64,000 bases of DNA from Klebsiella variicola (GTDB taxonomy: Bacteria > Pseudomonadota > Gammaproteobacteria > Enterobacterales > Enterobacteriaceae), in assembly GCF_000828055.2 (NCBI RefSeq), contig NZ_CP010523.2:1674001-1738000 (forward strand), in the 5' to 3' direction. The notes under the pieces are model-generated. The model had not been told where the DNA came from and searched no databases. It saw only the letters and a program-made list of their open reading frames with translations. Positions 9,352 to 18,287 of the stretch are shown here, in pieces; within the stretch, counting starts at the first letter, position 1; each line of letters starts with the position of its first letter. A program made the position numbers and the translations under genes.

Positions 9352-11163
9352 TCAGGCTCCCTGAGGATTATTGTTGTGATCGGTTGGCTCCGGGGTCTCC
9401 CGGCAGGCTATCAACGGGTCGACTATCTGACGGCTGCCGCCGTCGGTCAGACCCAAATCGGTTAAATGCGGCCCGGCGTTACAGGCAAGGCAGGTTCCTT
9501 CAATGGCCTTGAACACCCGGTACGGTGGCTCCCAGTCGGCGACTTGGCTGCTCAGATCGCGCAGCTCGCGGAACTGACGCGCCAGCTCGGCGGCCGGGAG
9601 ATCCGACAGCATGCCGGCAATCGGCATTGCCACATGGGCAAGGATCTCGCCCTGTTGCGCCAGCGCCATCCCGCCGCCGGAGGCGATAAGCTGGTTGGCC
9701 GCCAGCGCCATATCATCAGCGTCGCGCCCGAGCACCACCAGATTGTGCGAGTCGTGGGAGTAGCTGGTGGCGATGGCGCCGCGCAGCTCACCCCAGCCTT
9801 CGAGCAGGGCGATTTGCGGTGTCGCCTCGTGGCGGCCGTGGCGGTGTTTAACCCAGATCAGACTGAAGCCGGCGGGCAGCTGGACTTTCCCGTCACGAAC
9901 CTGCACTTCCACTTCGCCCCACTGGGTGAAGCGCGCGCCGCGGATATGACGCAGGCGGGCGACGCCGTGACGAATGCCCTGGACGCGCAGAACAAAGTCA
10001 TCGGCGCGGAGGGGGGCGATCGGCAAAGTATCGCGCGGCGGCGTCACGCCCGGCGCGGGGGCGATCGGCTTCAGCAGGCGGCCAGCATGGGCCAGCCGTT
10101 CCCCCCCAACGTAGACTTCACGGGCCACCAGTTTCTCCAGGGAATCAAACACCACCAAATCCGCGCGCCGCCCGGCGGCAATCAGCCCGAGATCGTGGCG
10201 CTGCAGGCGAATAGCGGCGTTGAGGGTGGCGAATCGCAGCGCATCGACCGCCGGTAAACCGTGCTCGATCAGCAGGTTAAGTAGGGCGATGATCCCGCCT
10301 TTCTCCAGCAGCATATCCGGCGGCACGTCATCGGTGCAGACGGTGATTTGCGAGGAGAGGTGCGGCAGCGTTTTTAACGCCGCGACGATATCCGGCAGCA
10401 GATAGGGGTGCGAGCCGCGGATCTCGATCGTCAGACCGGCGCGCAGTTTTTCCAGCGCGTCGTCCGCCGAGGTCAGTTCATGATCGGAGGTGACGCCGGC
10501 GGCGAGGTAGGCCTGCAGGTCAGCGCCGCTCAGGCCGCGGGCGTGGCCTTCAATCAGTTTGCCGCTGTTGAGACCGGCCTGGACAATCTCCTGCATCCGC
10601 TCGCTACCGTGCAGCACGCCGTGCATATCCATCACTTCCGCCACACCGCGCACTTCCGGCCAGCCGAGCATGGTCTCCATCTCCGCGCCGGCGAAATCGG
10701 CGCCGGACATTTCGAGACCTGGCGTGGAGGGGACGCTGGACGGCGCGGCGACCATCACCTGCAGCGGCAGATGGCGGCTGGCGTCAACCGCGTAGCGCAC
10801 GCCCTCGACGCCGAGGACGTTGGCCAGCTCATGCGGATCCCAGAACACCGCGGTGGTGCCCTGGGTGAGGACGATTTCCGCGTAGCGCTCCGGCGGCAGG
10901 TGCGAGCTTTCGAGGTGTACGTGGGTGTCCATCAGGCCGGGGGACAGGTAGCCACCGGCCAGGGAACGTACTTCATGGGCGTCGGTGCGGCTGCCGCGCG
11001 GGTGGACGCTGGCGATCATTTCGCCGACGATACCGACGTCAGCGGGGCGAATTTCGCCCGTGGCCATATCGACGATCTGCGCCTCGACCAGCAGCAGATC
11101 AAACGGGAATTCGCCGCGCGCGGCCTGCACGGCGCGACGACGGACTTGAGCATTGCTGGACAT
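9352..11163 (-). CDS. ade: Adenine deaminase
   Basis: Amidohydrolase that converts adenine to hypoxanthine and ammonia. The product is 603 residues from the ATG at 11163, slightly longer than E. coli Ade. Metal-ligand motifs are visible: DTHVHLESS (HxH), EGHARGL, SDHELTS and CTDDVPPD. The C-terminal adenine-deaminase domain contains SYSHDSHNLVV and ASGGGMAL. An in-frame start 14 codons further upstream would run through the region in front of the divergent LysR gene and was not chosen. It is first in a two-gene operon with the permease. In E. coli the ade gene is silenced by H-NS; here a LysR gene is divergent and may control it. Confidence 0.94.
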   Translation of the reverse strand: MSSNAQVRRRAVQAARGEFPFDLLLVEAQIVDMATGEIRPADVGIVGEMIASVHPRGSRTDAHEVRSLAGGYLSPGLMDTHVHLESSHLPPERYAEIVLTQGTTAVFWDPHELANVLGVEGVRYAVDASRHLPLQVMVAAPSSVPSTPGLEMSGADFAGAEMETMLGWPEVRGVAEVMDMHGVLHGSERMQEIVQAGLNSGKLIEGHARGLSGADLQAYLAAGVTSDHELTSADDALEKLRAGLTIEIRGSHPYLLPDIVAALKTLPHLSSQITVCTDDVPPDMLLEKGGIIALLNLLIEHGLPAVDALRFATLNAAIRLQRHDLGLIAAGRRADLVVFDSLEKLVAREVYVGGERLAHAGRLLKPIAPAPGVTPPRDTLPIAPLRADDFVLRVQGIRHGVARLRHIRGARFTQWGEVEVQVRDGKVQLPAGFSLIWVKHRHGRHEATPQIALLEGWGELRGAIATSYSHDSHNLVVLGRDADDMALAANQLIASGGGMALAQQGEILAHVAMPIAGMLSDLPAAELARQFRELRDLSSQVADWEPPYRVFKAIEGTCLACNAGPHLTDLGLTDGGSRQIVDPLIACRETPEPTDHNNNPQGA

Positions 11164-11232
11164 AACCACTCCGGCACAAGGATAATGCGGATACTCTATG
11201 GGCACAGCAAACGTTTGCCCAGATGAATAAAT

Positions 11233-11246
11233 TTATCACCCGATAA
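11233..11246. promoter_or_regulatory. Candidate LysR operator between ade and its divergent LysR gene
   Basis: A perfect inverted repeat TTATC-ACCC-GATAA lies in the 123-base region between the divergent starts of the adenine deaminase and LysR genes. Its length and T-N-A symmetry fit a LysR binding site, but no family consensus can be assigned. Confidence 0.4.
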
Positions 11247-11286
11247 GCTCGGGTTATTGTGCAGGACCACCGTAGCGAACCCGATA

Positions 11287-12210
11287 ATGAACGAACCCTG
11301 GCAGCGTCTGCCCGCGCTCTCTCTTAAACAGCTTCAGTATTTCGTCACCCTGGCCCAGCTGCGCCATTTTACCGATACCGCCAGTCGGCTGGCGATTAGC
11401 CAGCCGGCGCTGAGCAGCGCGCTGCGGCAAATTGAAACGGTGCTCGGCGGCAAGCTGGTCAACCGTACCGCTTCGGCGGTCACCCTGACTGAACTGGGGG
11501 CGGCGATTTTACCCCACGCCCAGCGGATCCTCAGCGTAGCGCAGGCGGCCTTTTTCGATATGCAGCAGATCGTCGAGGCGGGCGGCGACGGGACAGTGCG
11601 CATCGGTCTGGTGCCGTCGGTCAGTTCGCTGCTGTTCCCATTGCTGCCGCAGACCCTGGCCCAGGCCTTTCCGCGTCTGCGCATTGAATTTCACGATCAG
11701 ACCAACGATGCGCTTATCCAGGCGCTGCTGCGCGGCGAGATTGATTTCGGCATCGGGGCGATCGACAGCTCAGTGCCTGCTGAACTGCTGGTCTATCCGC
11801 TGCGCGAAGATCCCTTTGTGGCGGTGCTGCACCGTGACGATCCGCTGGCCGCGCAGGCGCACTTGCCGTGGAAACAGCTGGTGGGGCGGGATATTGCCGT
11901 CTTCTCGAAGGGTAATATTCAACGGCTGGTGGCGGCATTAGTGGAGAGCCATCGCCTGACGCTGACCACGCGCTATCAGGTGGACTATATCGAAACCCTG
12001 TATGGCCTGGTGCGCTCGCGCTTAGCGGTGGCCATTCTGCCGGCGCTGTACACTACCCATCTGCAGGACCCGGCGCTCAAGATCGCCCACCTGCAGCAGC
12101 CGGCGCTGACCCGTACGGTGGCCCTGATGCGCGGCCCGCAGGCGCTGCCGCCGCTTATCGAAGCCTGTTTTTCCCTGCTGCAGGGAGAATTGCGTCGCGC
12201 TGATGCCTGA
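11287..12210 (+). CDS. LysR family regulator, divergent from adenine deaminase
   Basis: 307-residue LysR regulator. The helix-turn-helix reads LKQLQYFVTLAQLRHFTDTASRLAISQPALSSALRQIE, followed by the effector-binding domain. The ATG at 11287 was chosen; a TTG 30 bases upstream in the same frame is possible, and neither has a strong ribosome-binding site. Divergent transcription from the deaminase/permease operon is the standard arrangement for a LysR gene and its target, so it is the likely regulator of adenine uptake and deamination. This is inference from position only. Confidence 0.9.
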   Translation: MNEPWQRLPALSLKQLQYFVTLAQLRHFTDTASRLAISQPALSSALRQIETVLGGKLVNRTASAVTLTELGAAILPHAQRILSVAQAAFFDMQQIVEAGGDGTVRIGLVPSVSSLLFPLLPQTLAQAFPRLRIEFHDQTNDALIQALLRGEIDFGIGAIDSSVPAELLVYPLREDPFVAVLHRDDPLAAQAHLPWKQLVGRDIAVFSKGNIQRLVAALVESHRLTLTTRYQVDYIETLYGLVRSRLAVAILPALYTTHLQDPALKIAHLQQPALTRTVALMRGPQALPPLIEACFSLLQGELRRADA

Positions 12211-12230
12211 TCCGCACATTGATTATCGTG

Positions 12231-12255
12231 GCGGGGGGATCAAAAAATCCCCCGC
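12231..12255. terminator. Hairpin between LysR gene and alkylsulfatase
   Basis: GCGGGGGGAT (12231-12240) can pair with ATCCCCCGC (12247-12255) with one bulged G and a short A-rich loop. It lies between convergent gene ends. No T tract follows on either strand, so it is a weak intrinsic terminator candidate. Confidence 0.45.
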
Positions 12256-12292
12256 GGCCTGACCGGCGACGGGGGATGTCCGCGTTAAACGC

Positions 12293-14269
12293 TTATGGTG
12301 TGACGATATTGAACCAGAAGGCGAATGTGTCCATGTAGCTCAGCATCTCGTCGAGCTTAGCGCCATTACCGCTAATCTTGACCTTGCCCTGAGCTTCAGC
12401 CTGCTTCAGCGTTTCCTGCTTGAGGATAATCTTATTCAGGGTGTCGCGGCTGAGCGAGATGCTGGCGTCGGCATTGTCCGCCACCGCGTTGTCGGTATGG
12501 TTAAGCACGCCGTTTTCCAGCTCCAGTTTGTACTTGCCGCCGTCTTTACCCAGGTCGATATTAAAGACCGCTTTAGCCGCCCCGGCTTTTTCGCCGTTGA
12601 TATGCACCCCGAGGTAATCGAAGAACATTTCTGGCGTCATCGCCCGCACGGTATCCGGGCTGGCGGTGTTCGGCGTCGGCAGTTTCTGCACGCCGTTACG
12701 TAGCTCCTGAGCGCCGGTGAGGTAGAAGTTGCGCCAGGTCCCGGCTTCCGCCTGATATCCGAGCTGCTCCAGGGCGTCGGCTTCCAGATCACGCGCCTGC
12801 TGATTGTCAGGATCGGCGAAGACGATTTTGCTGGTCACCTGGGCCACCCAGCGGTAGTTCCCCTGCTGGTAGTCGGCTTTGGCTTTCTGCATGATGGCAT
12901 CGGCGCCGCCCATATATTCCACGAACTTCTTCGCCGCCTGTTCTGGCGGCAGCTCGTCGAGGGTGGCCGGGTTGCCATCAAACCAGCCGAGATAGAAGAC
13001 GTAGGTCGCTTTCACATCGTGGCTAACGGAACCGTAGTAGCCGCGGCTGGACCACTGTTTCTCCAGCGAATCCGGCAGCTTGAAGTTGGCGGCGATCTCA
13101 TCGCGGGTCATGCCTAAGTTCGCCATACGCAGGGTCTGGTCGTTGATATAGCGATACATATCGCGCTGACCTTTCATCAGCTTCACGATATTGTCGTTCC
13201 CCCAGGTTGGCCAGTGGTGCTGAGCGATAATCACTTCCGCCTCGTTGCCCCAGCGGTCGATGGCGGCGTTGATGTATTTCGACCACGCCAGCGGATCGCG
13301 GATTTTGGCGCCGCGCAGAGAGTAAGTGTTGTGCAGGGTATGGGTCACATCCTCTGCCGCCTCGATCATTTTCTTCTCTTTGACATACCACAGCATTTCC
13401 GACGGCGCTTCCGAGCCCGGCGCCATCATAAAGTCATAGGTCAGACCGTCGATCACTTCCTGCTGACCGGTATGGGTAATGTAGTGGGTCGGCGGGATCA
13501 GCGTAACGGTACCCGCCGAGGTGGTGGTGCCGAGACCAGCGCCGACCTGTCCCTTAGCGTCCGGCTTCAGCAGGTTGCCGTACATGTAGCTGGCGCGGCG
13601 GCTCATCGCAGTACCGGCCATGATGTTCTCGGAAACCGCTTCCTCCATAAAGCCGGCAGGGGCGTAAATCTTCACTTTACCGGCTTTCACGTCAGCTTCA
13701 TCGATCACGCCACGGATACCGCCGTAGTGGTCCACATGGCTGTGGGTAAACAGCACCGCCACCACCGGTTTTTTCGGCCGGTGGGCAAAATAGAGCGCCA
13801 GAGCCTCTTTGGCCGGTTCGGCGCTCAGCAAGGGGTCGATGACCGTAATCCCGGTTTTGCCTTCGATAATGGTCATATTGGAAAGATCGAGATTTCGGAT
13901 CTGGTAAACGCCGTCGGTAACTTTGAACAAGCCGCCGATATTGAGTAATTGTGACTGTCGCCACAGGCTGGGATTGACAGTGTCCGGCGCCTTTTCGCCT
14001 TCTTTGACGAAATCATATTTGGCGGGATCCCAGATAATATTTCCCTGTGCGCCTTTGAGCATCGCTGGCGGCAGGGGCGCGATAAAGCCCTGATGGGCGT
14101 TGTTAAAGTCAGTTTTATCCGCGAACGGCAGTTTGCGGTATAGCGCCTGATTCGCCTCACGCGTGGCCGGTGTGGCATCCTGTTGTGGCGCGGCGGCAAA
14201 GGTGGTTATCGACAAAGACGATAACATTCCGGCCAGCGCCAGGTTTTTCGCTATCTGATTTAATTTCAT
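12293..14269 (-). CDS. Periplasmic linear primary-alkylsulfatase, copy 1 (SdsA/YjcS type)
   Basis: 658-residue secreted metallo-beta-lactamase-fold sulfatase that hydrolyses primary alkyl sulfates such as dodecyl sulfate to the alcohol and sulfate in this family (Pseudomonas SdsA1, E. coli YjcS). A signal peptide ends near FAA-AP (about residue 26). The zinc site HSHVDH lies at residues 176-181, with further ligands expected in EAAEDVTHTLHN and IIAQHHWPTWGN. The middle part is the alkylsulfatase dimerisation domain and the last 120 residues look like an SCP2-type domain. It is divergent from a winged-helix regulator and has a full-length paralogue at 15175-17151. Confidence 0.92.
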   Translation of the reverse strand: MKLNQIAKNLALAGMLSSLSITTFAAAPQQDATPATREANQALYRKLPFADKTDFNNAHQGFIAPLPPAMLKGAQGNIIWDPAKYDFVKEGEKAPDTVNPSLWRQSQLLNIGGLFKVTDGVYQIRNLDLSNMTIIEGKTGITVIDPLLSAEPAKEALALYFAHRPKKPVVAVLFTHSHVDHYGGIRGVIDEADVKAGKVKIYAPAGFMEEAVSENIMAGTAMSRRASYMYGNLLKPDAKGQVGAGLGTTTSAGTVTLIPPTHYITHTGQQEVIDGLTYDFMMAPGSEAPSEMLWYVKEKKMIEAAEDVTHTLHNTYSLRGAKIRDPLAWSKYINAAIDRWGNEAEVIIAQHHWPTWGNDNIVKLMKGQRDMYRYINDQTLRMANLGMTRDEIAANFKLPDSLEKQWSSRGYYGSVSHDVKATYVFYLGWFDGNPATLDELPPEQAAKKFVEYMGGADAIMQKAKADYQQGNYRWVAQVTSKIVFADPDNQQARDLEADALEQLGYQAEAGTWRNFYLTGAQELRNGVQKLPTPNTASPDTVRAMTPEMFFDYLGVHINGEKAGAAKAVFNIDLGKDGGKYKLELENGVLNHTDNAVADNADASISLSRDTLNKIILKQETLKQAEAQGKVKISGNGAKLDEMLSYMDTFAFWFNIVTP

Positions 14270-14290
14270 GACAACCTCTCAGGTAATTTA

Positions 14291-14300
14291 TTCCGCGGAA
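14291..14300. promoter_or_regulatory. Palindrome in the leader of alkylsulfatase 1
   Basis: TTCCGCGGAA is a perfect 10-bp palindrome that extends imperfectly to TTATTCCGCGGAAATAA (14288-14304), about 20 bases upstream of the alkylsulfatase start. It could be an operator or an mRNA hairpin. Confidence 0.35.
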
Positions 14301-14371
14301 ATAAAGAAATATTTCCGTTTTTAAAAATGGATGGCTTGCGGTTTATTCTAAAGACAAATATTGTGCTGAAT

Positions 14372-14387
14372 AGTCCCATATGGGACT
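14372..14387. promoter_or_regulatory. 16-bp perfect palindrome in divergent promoter region
   Basis: AGTCCCATATGGGACT is a perfect 16-bp palindrome between alkylsulfatase 1 and the divergent winged-helix gene, about 100 bases from each start. A dimeric regulator such as the adjacent gene product is a reasonable binder. I did not find a copy in front of alkylsulfatase 2. Confidence 0.5.
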
Positions 14388-14471
14388 GACAGGGAGTCGC
14401 TTAAGGATCCGCTCGTCTTCGCCGGTCGAAGGCTGCTATACTGTTGCTAACGGCGCAGGCGAGGGCAGAGG

Positions 14472-15107
14472 ATGAATTTCCAGGAAATACATAGTTATTA
14501 TAAAACGTTAGCCATAGCCGACTTTTTTGCCGATATCGTTACGGAAGGTGAAGAGATTATTCTCGCCGCTAATAAAAAATGGCGCCCGGAGTCGGGTTAT
14601 ATTTATTTTTGTACCGAGGGTTCGTTATCAATATTAATGCCGGATGATGGCTTGAGTATCGGTAATTCCATTGAGTATATGCCGATTGGCCTGATGGAGC
14701 GGTATTGCCCGCTGGCGAAATTTGAATATACAGGCAGTGGCCCGGTGACGCTGCGAAAAATCACTTACGCGGCCTTCGATCGTCTGTTTATTGAAAATCA
14801 TCCGCAGCGCGTTGAGGCGCTGGCGAAAGTGCTGGTGTTCATGAGTATCTTTACCATCGACCTGCACAATGAACGCCGTCAGGTGACCAGCTATCAGACG
14901 ATTCGCCCGATGCTATATCGCTATCTTTATCGACAGCACACCCATGAGGGTGAAAATGAGGGACTGGCGTTATTTATCATCAGGCGTACCAATCTTTCGC
15001 GCACCCATGTGTTTCGCGTGCTGGCGGACTTAAAGGCGGGGGGATACATCACCATGAAACGGGGCAAGCTTATCTCTATCGATCGCCCGCTGCCCGCGGA
15101 CTATTGA
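14472..15107 (+). CDS. Winged-helix regulator between the two alkylsulfatase genes
   Basis: 211-residue protein. The N-terminal two thirds resemble a cyclic-nucleotide-type beta-roll seen in Crp/IprA-like regulators (IYFCTEGSLSILMPDDG, YMPIGLMERY). The C-terminal part is a helix-turn-helix (FIIRRTNLSRTHVFRVLADLKAGGYITM) followed by a short wing. The residues that bind cAMP in Crp are not recognisable. The 5' part is more AT-rich than its neighbours, which may reflect acquisition. Position between two sulfatase paralogues, divergent from the first and convergent with the second, suggests that it controls at least the first. Function is otherwise unknown. Confidence 0.82.
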   Translation: MNFQEIHSYYKTLAIADFFADIVTEGEEIILAANKKWRPESGYIYFCTEGSLSILMPDDGLSIGNSIEYMPIGLMERYCPLAKFEYTGSGPVTLRKITYAAFDRLFIENHPQRVEALAKVLVFMSIFTIDLHNERRQVTSYQTIRPMLYRYLYRQHTHEGENEGLALFIIRRTNLSRTHVFRVLADLKAGGYITMKRGKLISIDRPLPADY

Positions 15108-15122
15108 ACGACGCTGAGAAGG

Positions 15123-15151
15123 GTAACAAGGCGGGATCGCCGCCTTGTTAC
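15123..15151. terminator. Perfect 12-bp hairpin between regulator and alkylsulfatase 2
   Basis: GTAACAAGGCGG (15123-15134) and CCGCCTTGTTAC (15140-15151) form a perfect stem with loop GATCG, lying between the convergent ends of the regulator and alkylsulfatase 2. There is no clear T tract, but the position fits a shared transcription stop. Confidence 0.65.
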
Positions 15152-15174
15152 TCAGGATAGCCGTCAGCAGATCA

Positions 15175-17151
15175 TTACGGCGTCACGATGTTAAACCAGA
15201 AGTCAAACTTGTCCATATAGCCCAGCATTTCATCGAGTTTAGCCCCGTTACCGCTGATTTTAACTTCCCCTTTCTCTTCCGCCTGCTTCAGGGTCTCTTC
15301 TTTGAGAATGATTTTATTCAGGGTGGCGCGATCCAGCGTCAGGGTGGCATCCGCCTCTTTCGCTTCCGCATTCGCGGTGTGGTTCAGCACGCCGTTTTCC
15401 AGTTCCAGTTTATATTTACCGCCGTCATTGCCCAGATCGATATTGAACACCGACTTCGCGTTACCCGCTTTTTCGCCATTGATATGGACCGCCAGATAAT
15501 CAAAGAACATTTCCGGGGTCATGGCGCGGACGGTGTCCGGGCTGGCGGTGTTCGGGGTCGGGCCTTTCACCACACCGTTACGCAGCTCCTGGGCGCCGGT
15601 GAGGTAGAAGTTACGCCACGGGCCGGATTCCGCCTGATAGCCTAACTGCTCCAGGGCATCGGCTTCCAGATTACGCGCCTGCTGGTTGTTGGGGTCGGCG
15701 AAGACAATTTTGCTGACCACCTGGGCGACCCAGCGGTAGTTACCCTGGTCGTAATCTTCTTTCGCTTTCTTCAGGATCGCATCCGCACCGCCCATATAAT
15801 CGACGAATTTCTTCGCCGCTTCTTCCGGCGGCAGTTCGTCGAGGGTCGCCGGGTTGCCGTCGTACCAGCCGAGATACAGCACGTAGGTGGCTTTCACATC
15901 GTGGCTGACCGAGCCGTAGTAGCCGCGGTTAGCCCAGGTGTTGGCCAGACTGTCCGGCAGCTTAAAGTTAGCGGCGATTTCATCGCGGGTCAGGCCTTCG
16001 TTAGCCATCCGCAGGGTCTGGTCGTTGATGTAACGATACAGATCACGCTGGCTCTTCAGCAGGTTAACCACGTTTTCGTTGCCCCAGGTCGGCCAGTGGT
16101 GCTGAGCCATAATGATCTCAGCCTTATCGCCCCAGCGAACGATCGCCTGGTTGATATATTTCGACCACGGCAGCGGTTCACGGATCTTCGCCCCGCGCAG
16201 CGAGTAGGTGTTATGCAGGGTATGGGTGACGTCTTCTGCGGATTCGATCAGTTTCTTCTCTTCGATATACCACAGCATTTCTGACGGCGCTTCGGAGCCC
16301 GGCGCCAGCATAAAGTCGTAGGTCAGGCCGTCGATCACCTCTTTCTGGCCATCCTTGTCAATAATATTGGTTGGCGCAATCAGGGTGACGGTACCCGCAG
16401 AGGTGGTGGTGCCCAGCCCGGCGCCCACCTGGCCTTTGGCCTCTGGCTTCAGCAGGTTGCCGTACATATAACTGGCGCGGCGACTCATGACGTTCCCGGC
16501 CATGATGTTTTCCGCCACGGCAGCTTCCATAAAGCCGGCCGGCGCGTAGATTTTCACTTTGCCGGACTTCACATCCGCTTCATCAACCACACCGCGCACG
16601 CCGCCGTAGTGGTCAACGTGGCTGTGGGTGTAGATCACCGCGACGACCGGTTTTTTACCGCGGTTTTTGTAATACAGGTCCATGCCCACTTTGGCGGTTT
16701 CTGCCGAGACCAGCGGGTCAACGACGGTGATCCCCTCTTTACCCTCAATAATTGTCATATTGGAGAGATCGAGGTTGCGGATCTGGTAGACCCCGTCGGT
16801 CACTTCAAACAGGCCGCTGATGTTAATCAGCTGCGACTGGCGCCACAAACTCGGGTTCACCGTCTCCGGCGCTTTTTCCCCTTCTTTAATGAAGGCATAC
16901 TGGCCCGGATCCCAGATGACATTGCCTTGTTCGCCTTTAATGACTTCCGGCGGCAGGGCGGCAATAAAGCCTTTATGCGCATTGGTGAAATCGGTGTTAT
17001 CGGAGAAGGGGAGTTGATTGTAGAGGGCATCGTTCGCTTTTTTGGTCGCTTCGGTCGCCTCTTTGGCTGACGTGTCCGCCGAGGCGGCGAAAGCGAGACT
17101 ATTTAACAAACCCGCTAACGCTAACCCTTTTACTATCGGGGTCAATTTCAT
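15175..17151 (-). CDS. Periplasmic linear primary-alkylsulfatase, copy 2
   Basis: 658 residues from the ATG at 17151, the same length as copy 1 and collinear with it. The signal peptide MKLTPIVKGLALAGLLNSL..ASA is followed by the metallo-beta-lactamase domain with HSHVDH again at residues 176-181 and the same EDVTHTLHNTYSLRGAKI and AQHHWPTWGN segments. Differences are scattered over the whole length, most in the signal peptide and residues 25-75, so this is an old duplication rather than a recent copy. Divergence in the loops around the active site would be needed to predict another alkyl chain preference. It has its own promoter region upstream (17152-17385). Confidence 0.92.
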   Translation of the reverse strand: MKLTPIVKGLALAGLLNSLAFAASADTSAKEATEATKKANDALYNQLPFSDNTDFTNAHKGFIAALPPEVIKGEQGNVIWDPGQYAFIKEGEKAPETVNPSLWRQSQLINISGLFEVTDGVYQIRNLDLSNMTIIEGKEGITVVDPLVSAETAKVGMDLYYKNRGKKPVVAVIYTHSHVDHYGGVRGVVDEADVKSGKVKIYAPAGFMEAAVAENIMAGNVMSRRASYMYGNLLKPEAKGQVGAGLGTTTSAGTVTLIAPTNIIDKDGQKEVIDGLTYDFMLAPGSEAPSEMLWYIEEKKLIESAEDVTHTLHNTYSLRGAKIREPLPWSKYINQAIVRWGDKAEIIMAQHHWPTWGNENVVNLLKSQRDLYRYINDQTLRMANEGLTRDEIAANFKLPDSLANTWANRGYYGSVSHDVKATYVLYLGWYDGNPATLDELPPEEAAKKFVDYMGGADAILKKAKEDYDQGNYRWVAQVVSKIVFADPNNQQARNLEADALEQLGYQAESGPWRNFYLTGAQELRNGVVKGPTPNTASPDTVRAMTPEMFFDYLAVHINGEKAGNAKSVFNIDLGNDGGKYKLELENGVLNHTANAEAKEADATLTLDRATLNKIILKEETLKQAEEKGEVKISGNGAKLDEMLGYMDKFDFWFNIVTP

Positions 17152-17385
17152 TGGAATCCTCATTAATGGCATGGTTTATTCGGTTTTACCGATTTAACGC
17201 AGGTGGTTGTTTGTTACAGGTTTTTTAAATATAACCATGCATTAACATTCATCCAGTTTTGCTTACAAAAAATGCGTGTTTTACTCCTTTTGTAGTACTT
17301 ACATAAACGGGAAAAGAAATCAGGTCGGCTTGTGTTACACCGCCACATTTCGTACCCTGCTGACTGAAAATGTTGTACCGCTTTT

Positions 17386-17472
17386 ATGACTCGGGGTGCC
17401 CTTCTTCGTTGAAGGCTGAGAAATACCCGTACCACCTGATCTGGATAATGCCAGCGTAGGGAAGTCAGAGAC
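17386..17472 (+). ncRNA. TPP (THI box) riboswitch upstream of thiMD
   Basis: The conserved core is present in order: ACTCGGGGTGCCC, the CTTC..GAAG stem, GGCTGAGAAATACCCGT, CACCTGATCTGGATAATG and CCAGCGTAGGGAAGT. This is the thiamin pyrophosphate aptamer of enterobacterial thiM. It ends about 40 bases before the thiM start, so control is probably by sequestration of the ribosome-binding site, as shown in E. coli thiM. Confidence 0.97.
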
Positions 17473-17513
17473 CGCAGGGTCATTGCTTCTACCTCGTCTG
17501 GCGGGAGCAAACC

Positions 17514-18287
17514 ATGCCTGAGCTGCTGAATCCCGCGCCTGTCGCGCACCTGCGCCATCTGCTGCGCGCCCATTCCCCCCTTGTGCACTGCATGACCAAT
17601 GATGTGGTGCAGACCTTTACCGCCAATGTTCTGCTGGCCGTCGGCGCCTCGCCGGCGATGGTGATCGATCCCCGCGAAGCGGCGCAGTTTGCCGCTATCG
17701 CCGATGCGCTGTTAATTAACGTCGGTACCCTGACCGAAGATCGCGCCGTGGCGATGCGCGCCGCGGTGGAGCACGCCCGTCAGGCCGGCAGGCCCTGGAC
17801 GCTGGATCCGGTGGCGGTCGGCGCCCTGACCGTGCGCACGGCCTTTTGTCATGAGCTGCTGGCCCTCCAGCCGGCGGCCATTCGCGGCAATGCCTCTGAA
17901 ATTCTGGCGCTGGCCGGGATGAGCGCCGGCGGGCGCGGGGTGGATACCACCGATACGGCCGCCGCGGCGCTGCCGGCGGCCCAGGCGCTGGCTCGCCGGC
18001 TGGCTACCGTGGTGGCGGTCACTGGCGAGGTGGACTACGTCACCGACGGCGAGCGGGTGCTCAGCGTGGCGGGGGGTAATCCGCTGATGACCCGGGTGGT
18101 GGGCACCGGCTGCGCGCTGTCGGCGGTGGTGGCGGCGAGCGCGGCGCTGCCGGGAGACCGGCTGGAAAACGTGGCCGCCGCCTGCGGGCTGATGAAGCAG
18201 GCCGGGGAGATCGCCGCCCGTCAGGGAGGCCCTGGCAGCTTTATTCCGGCGTTTCTCGACGCGCTGTATCAGGAGGTGCAGGGATGA
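17514..18287 (+). CDS. thiM: Hydroxyethylthiazole kinase
   Basis: 257-residue salvage kinase that phosphorylates 4-methyl-5-(2-hydroxyethyl)thiazole for thiamin synthesis. Family motifs include [25 protein letters not shown] near the N-terminus, [11 protein letters not shown] in the centre, and the nucleotide-binding/catalytic loop [14 protein letters not shown]. The ATG at 17514 follows GGCGGGAGCAAACC. The gene is led by a TPP riboswitch and overlaps thiD by 4 bases (ATGA), so both are co-translated. Confidence 0.97.
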   Translation: MPELLNPAPVAHLRHLLRAHSPLVHCMTNDVVQTFTANVLLAVGASPAMVIDPREAAQFAAIADALLINVGTLTEDRAVAMRAAVEHARQAGRPWTLDPVAVGALTVRTAFCHELLALQPAAIRGNASEILALAGMSAGGRGVDTTDTAAAALPAAQALARRLATVVAVTGEVDYVTDGERVLSVAGGNPLMTRVVGTGCALSAVVAASAALPGDRLENVAAACGLMKQAGEIAARQGGPGSFIPAFLDALYQEVQG

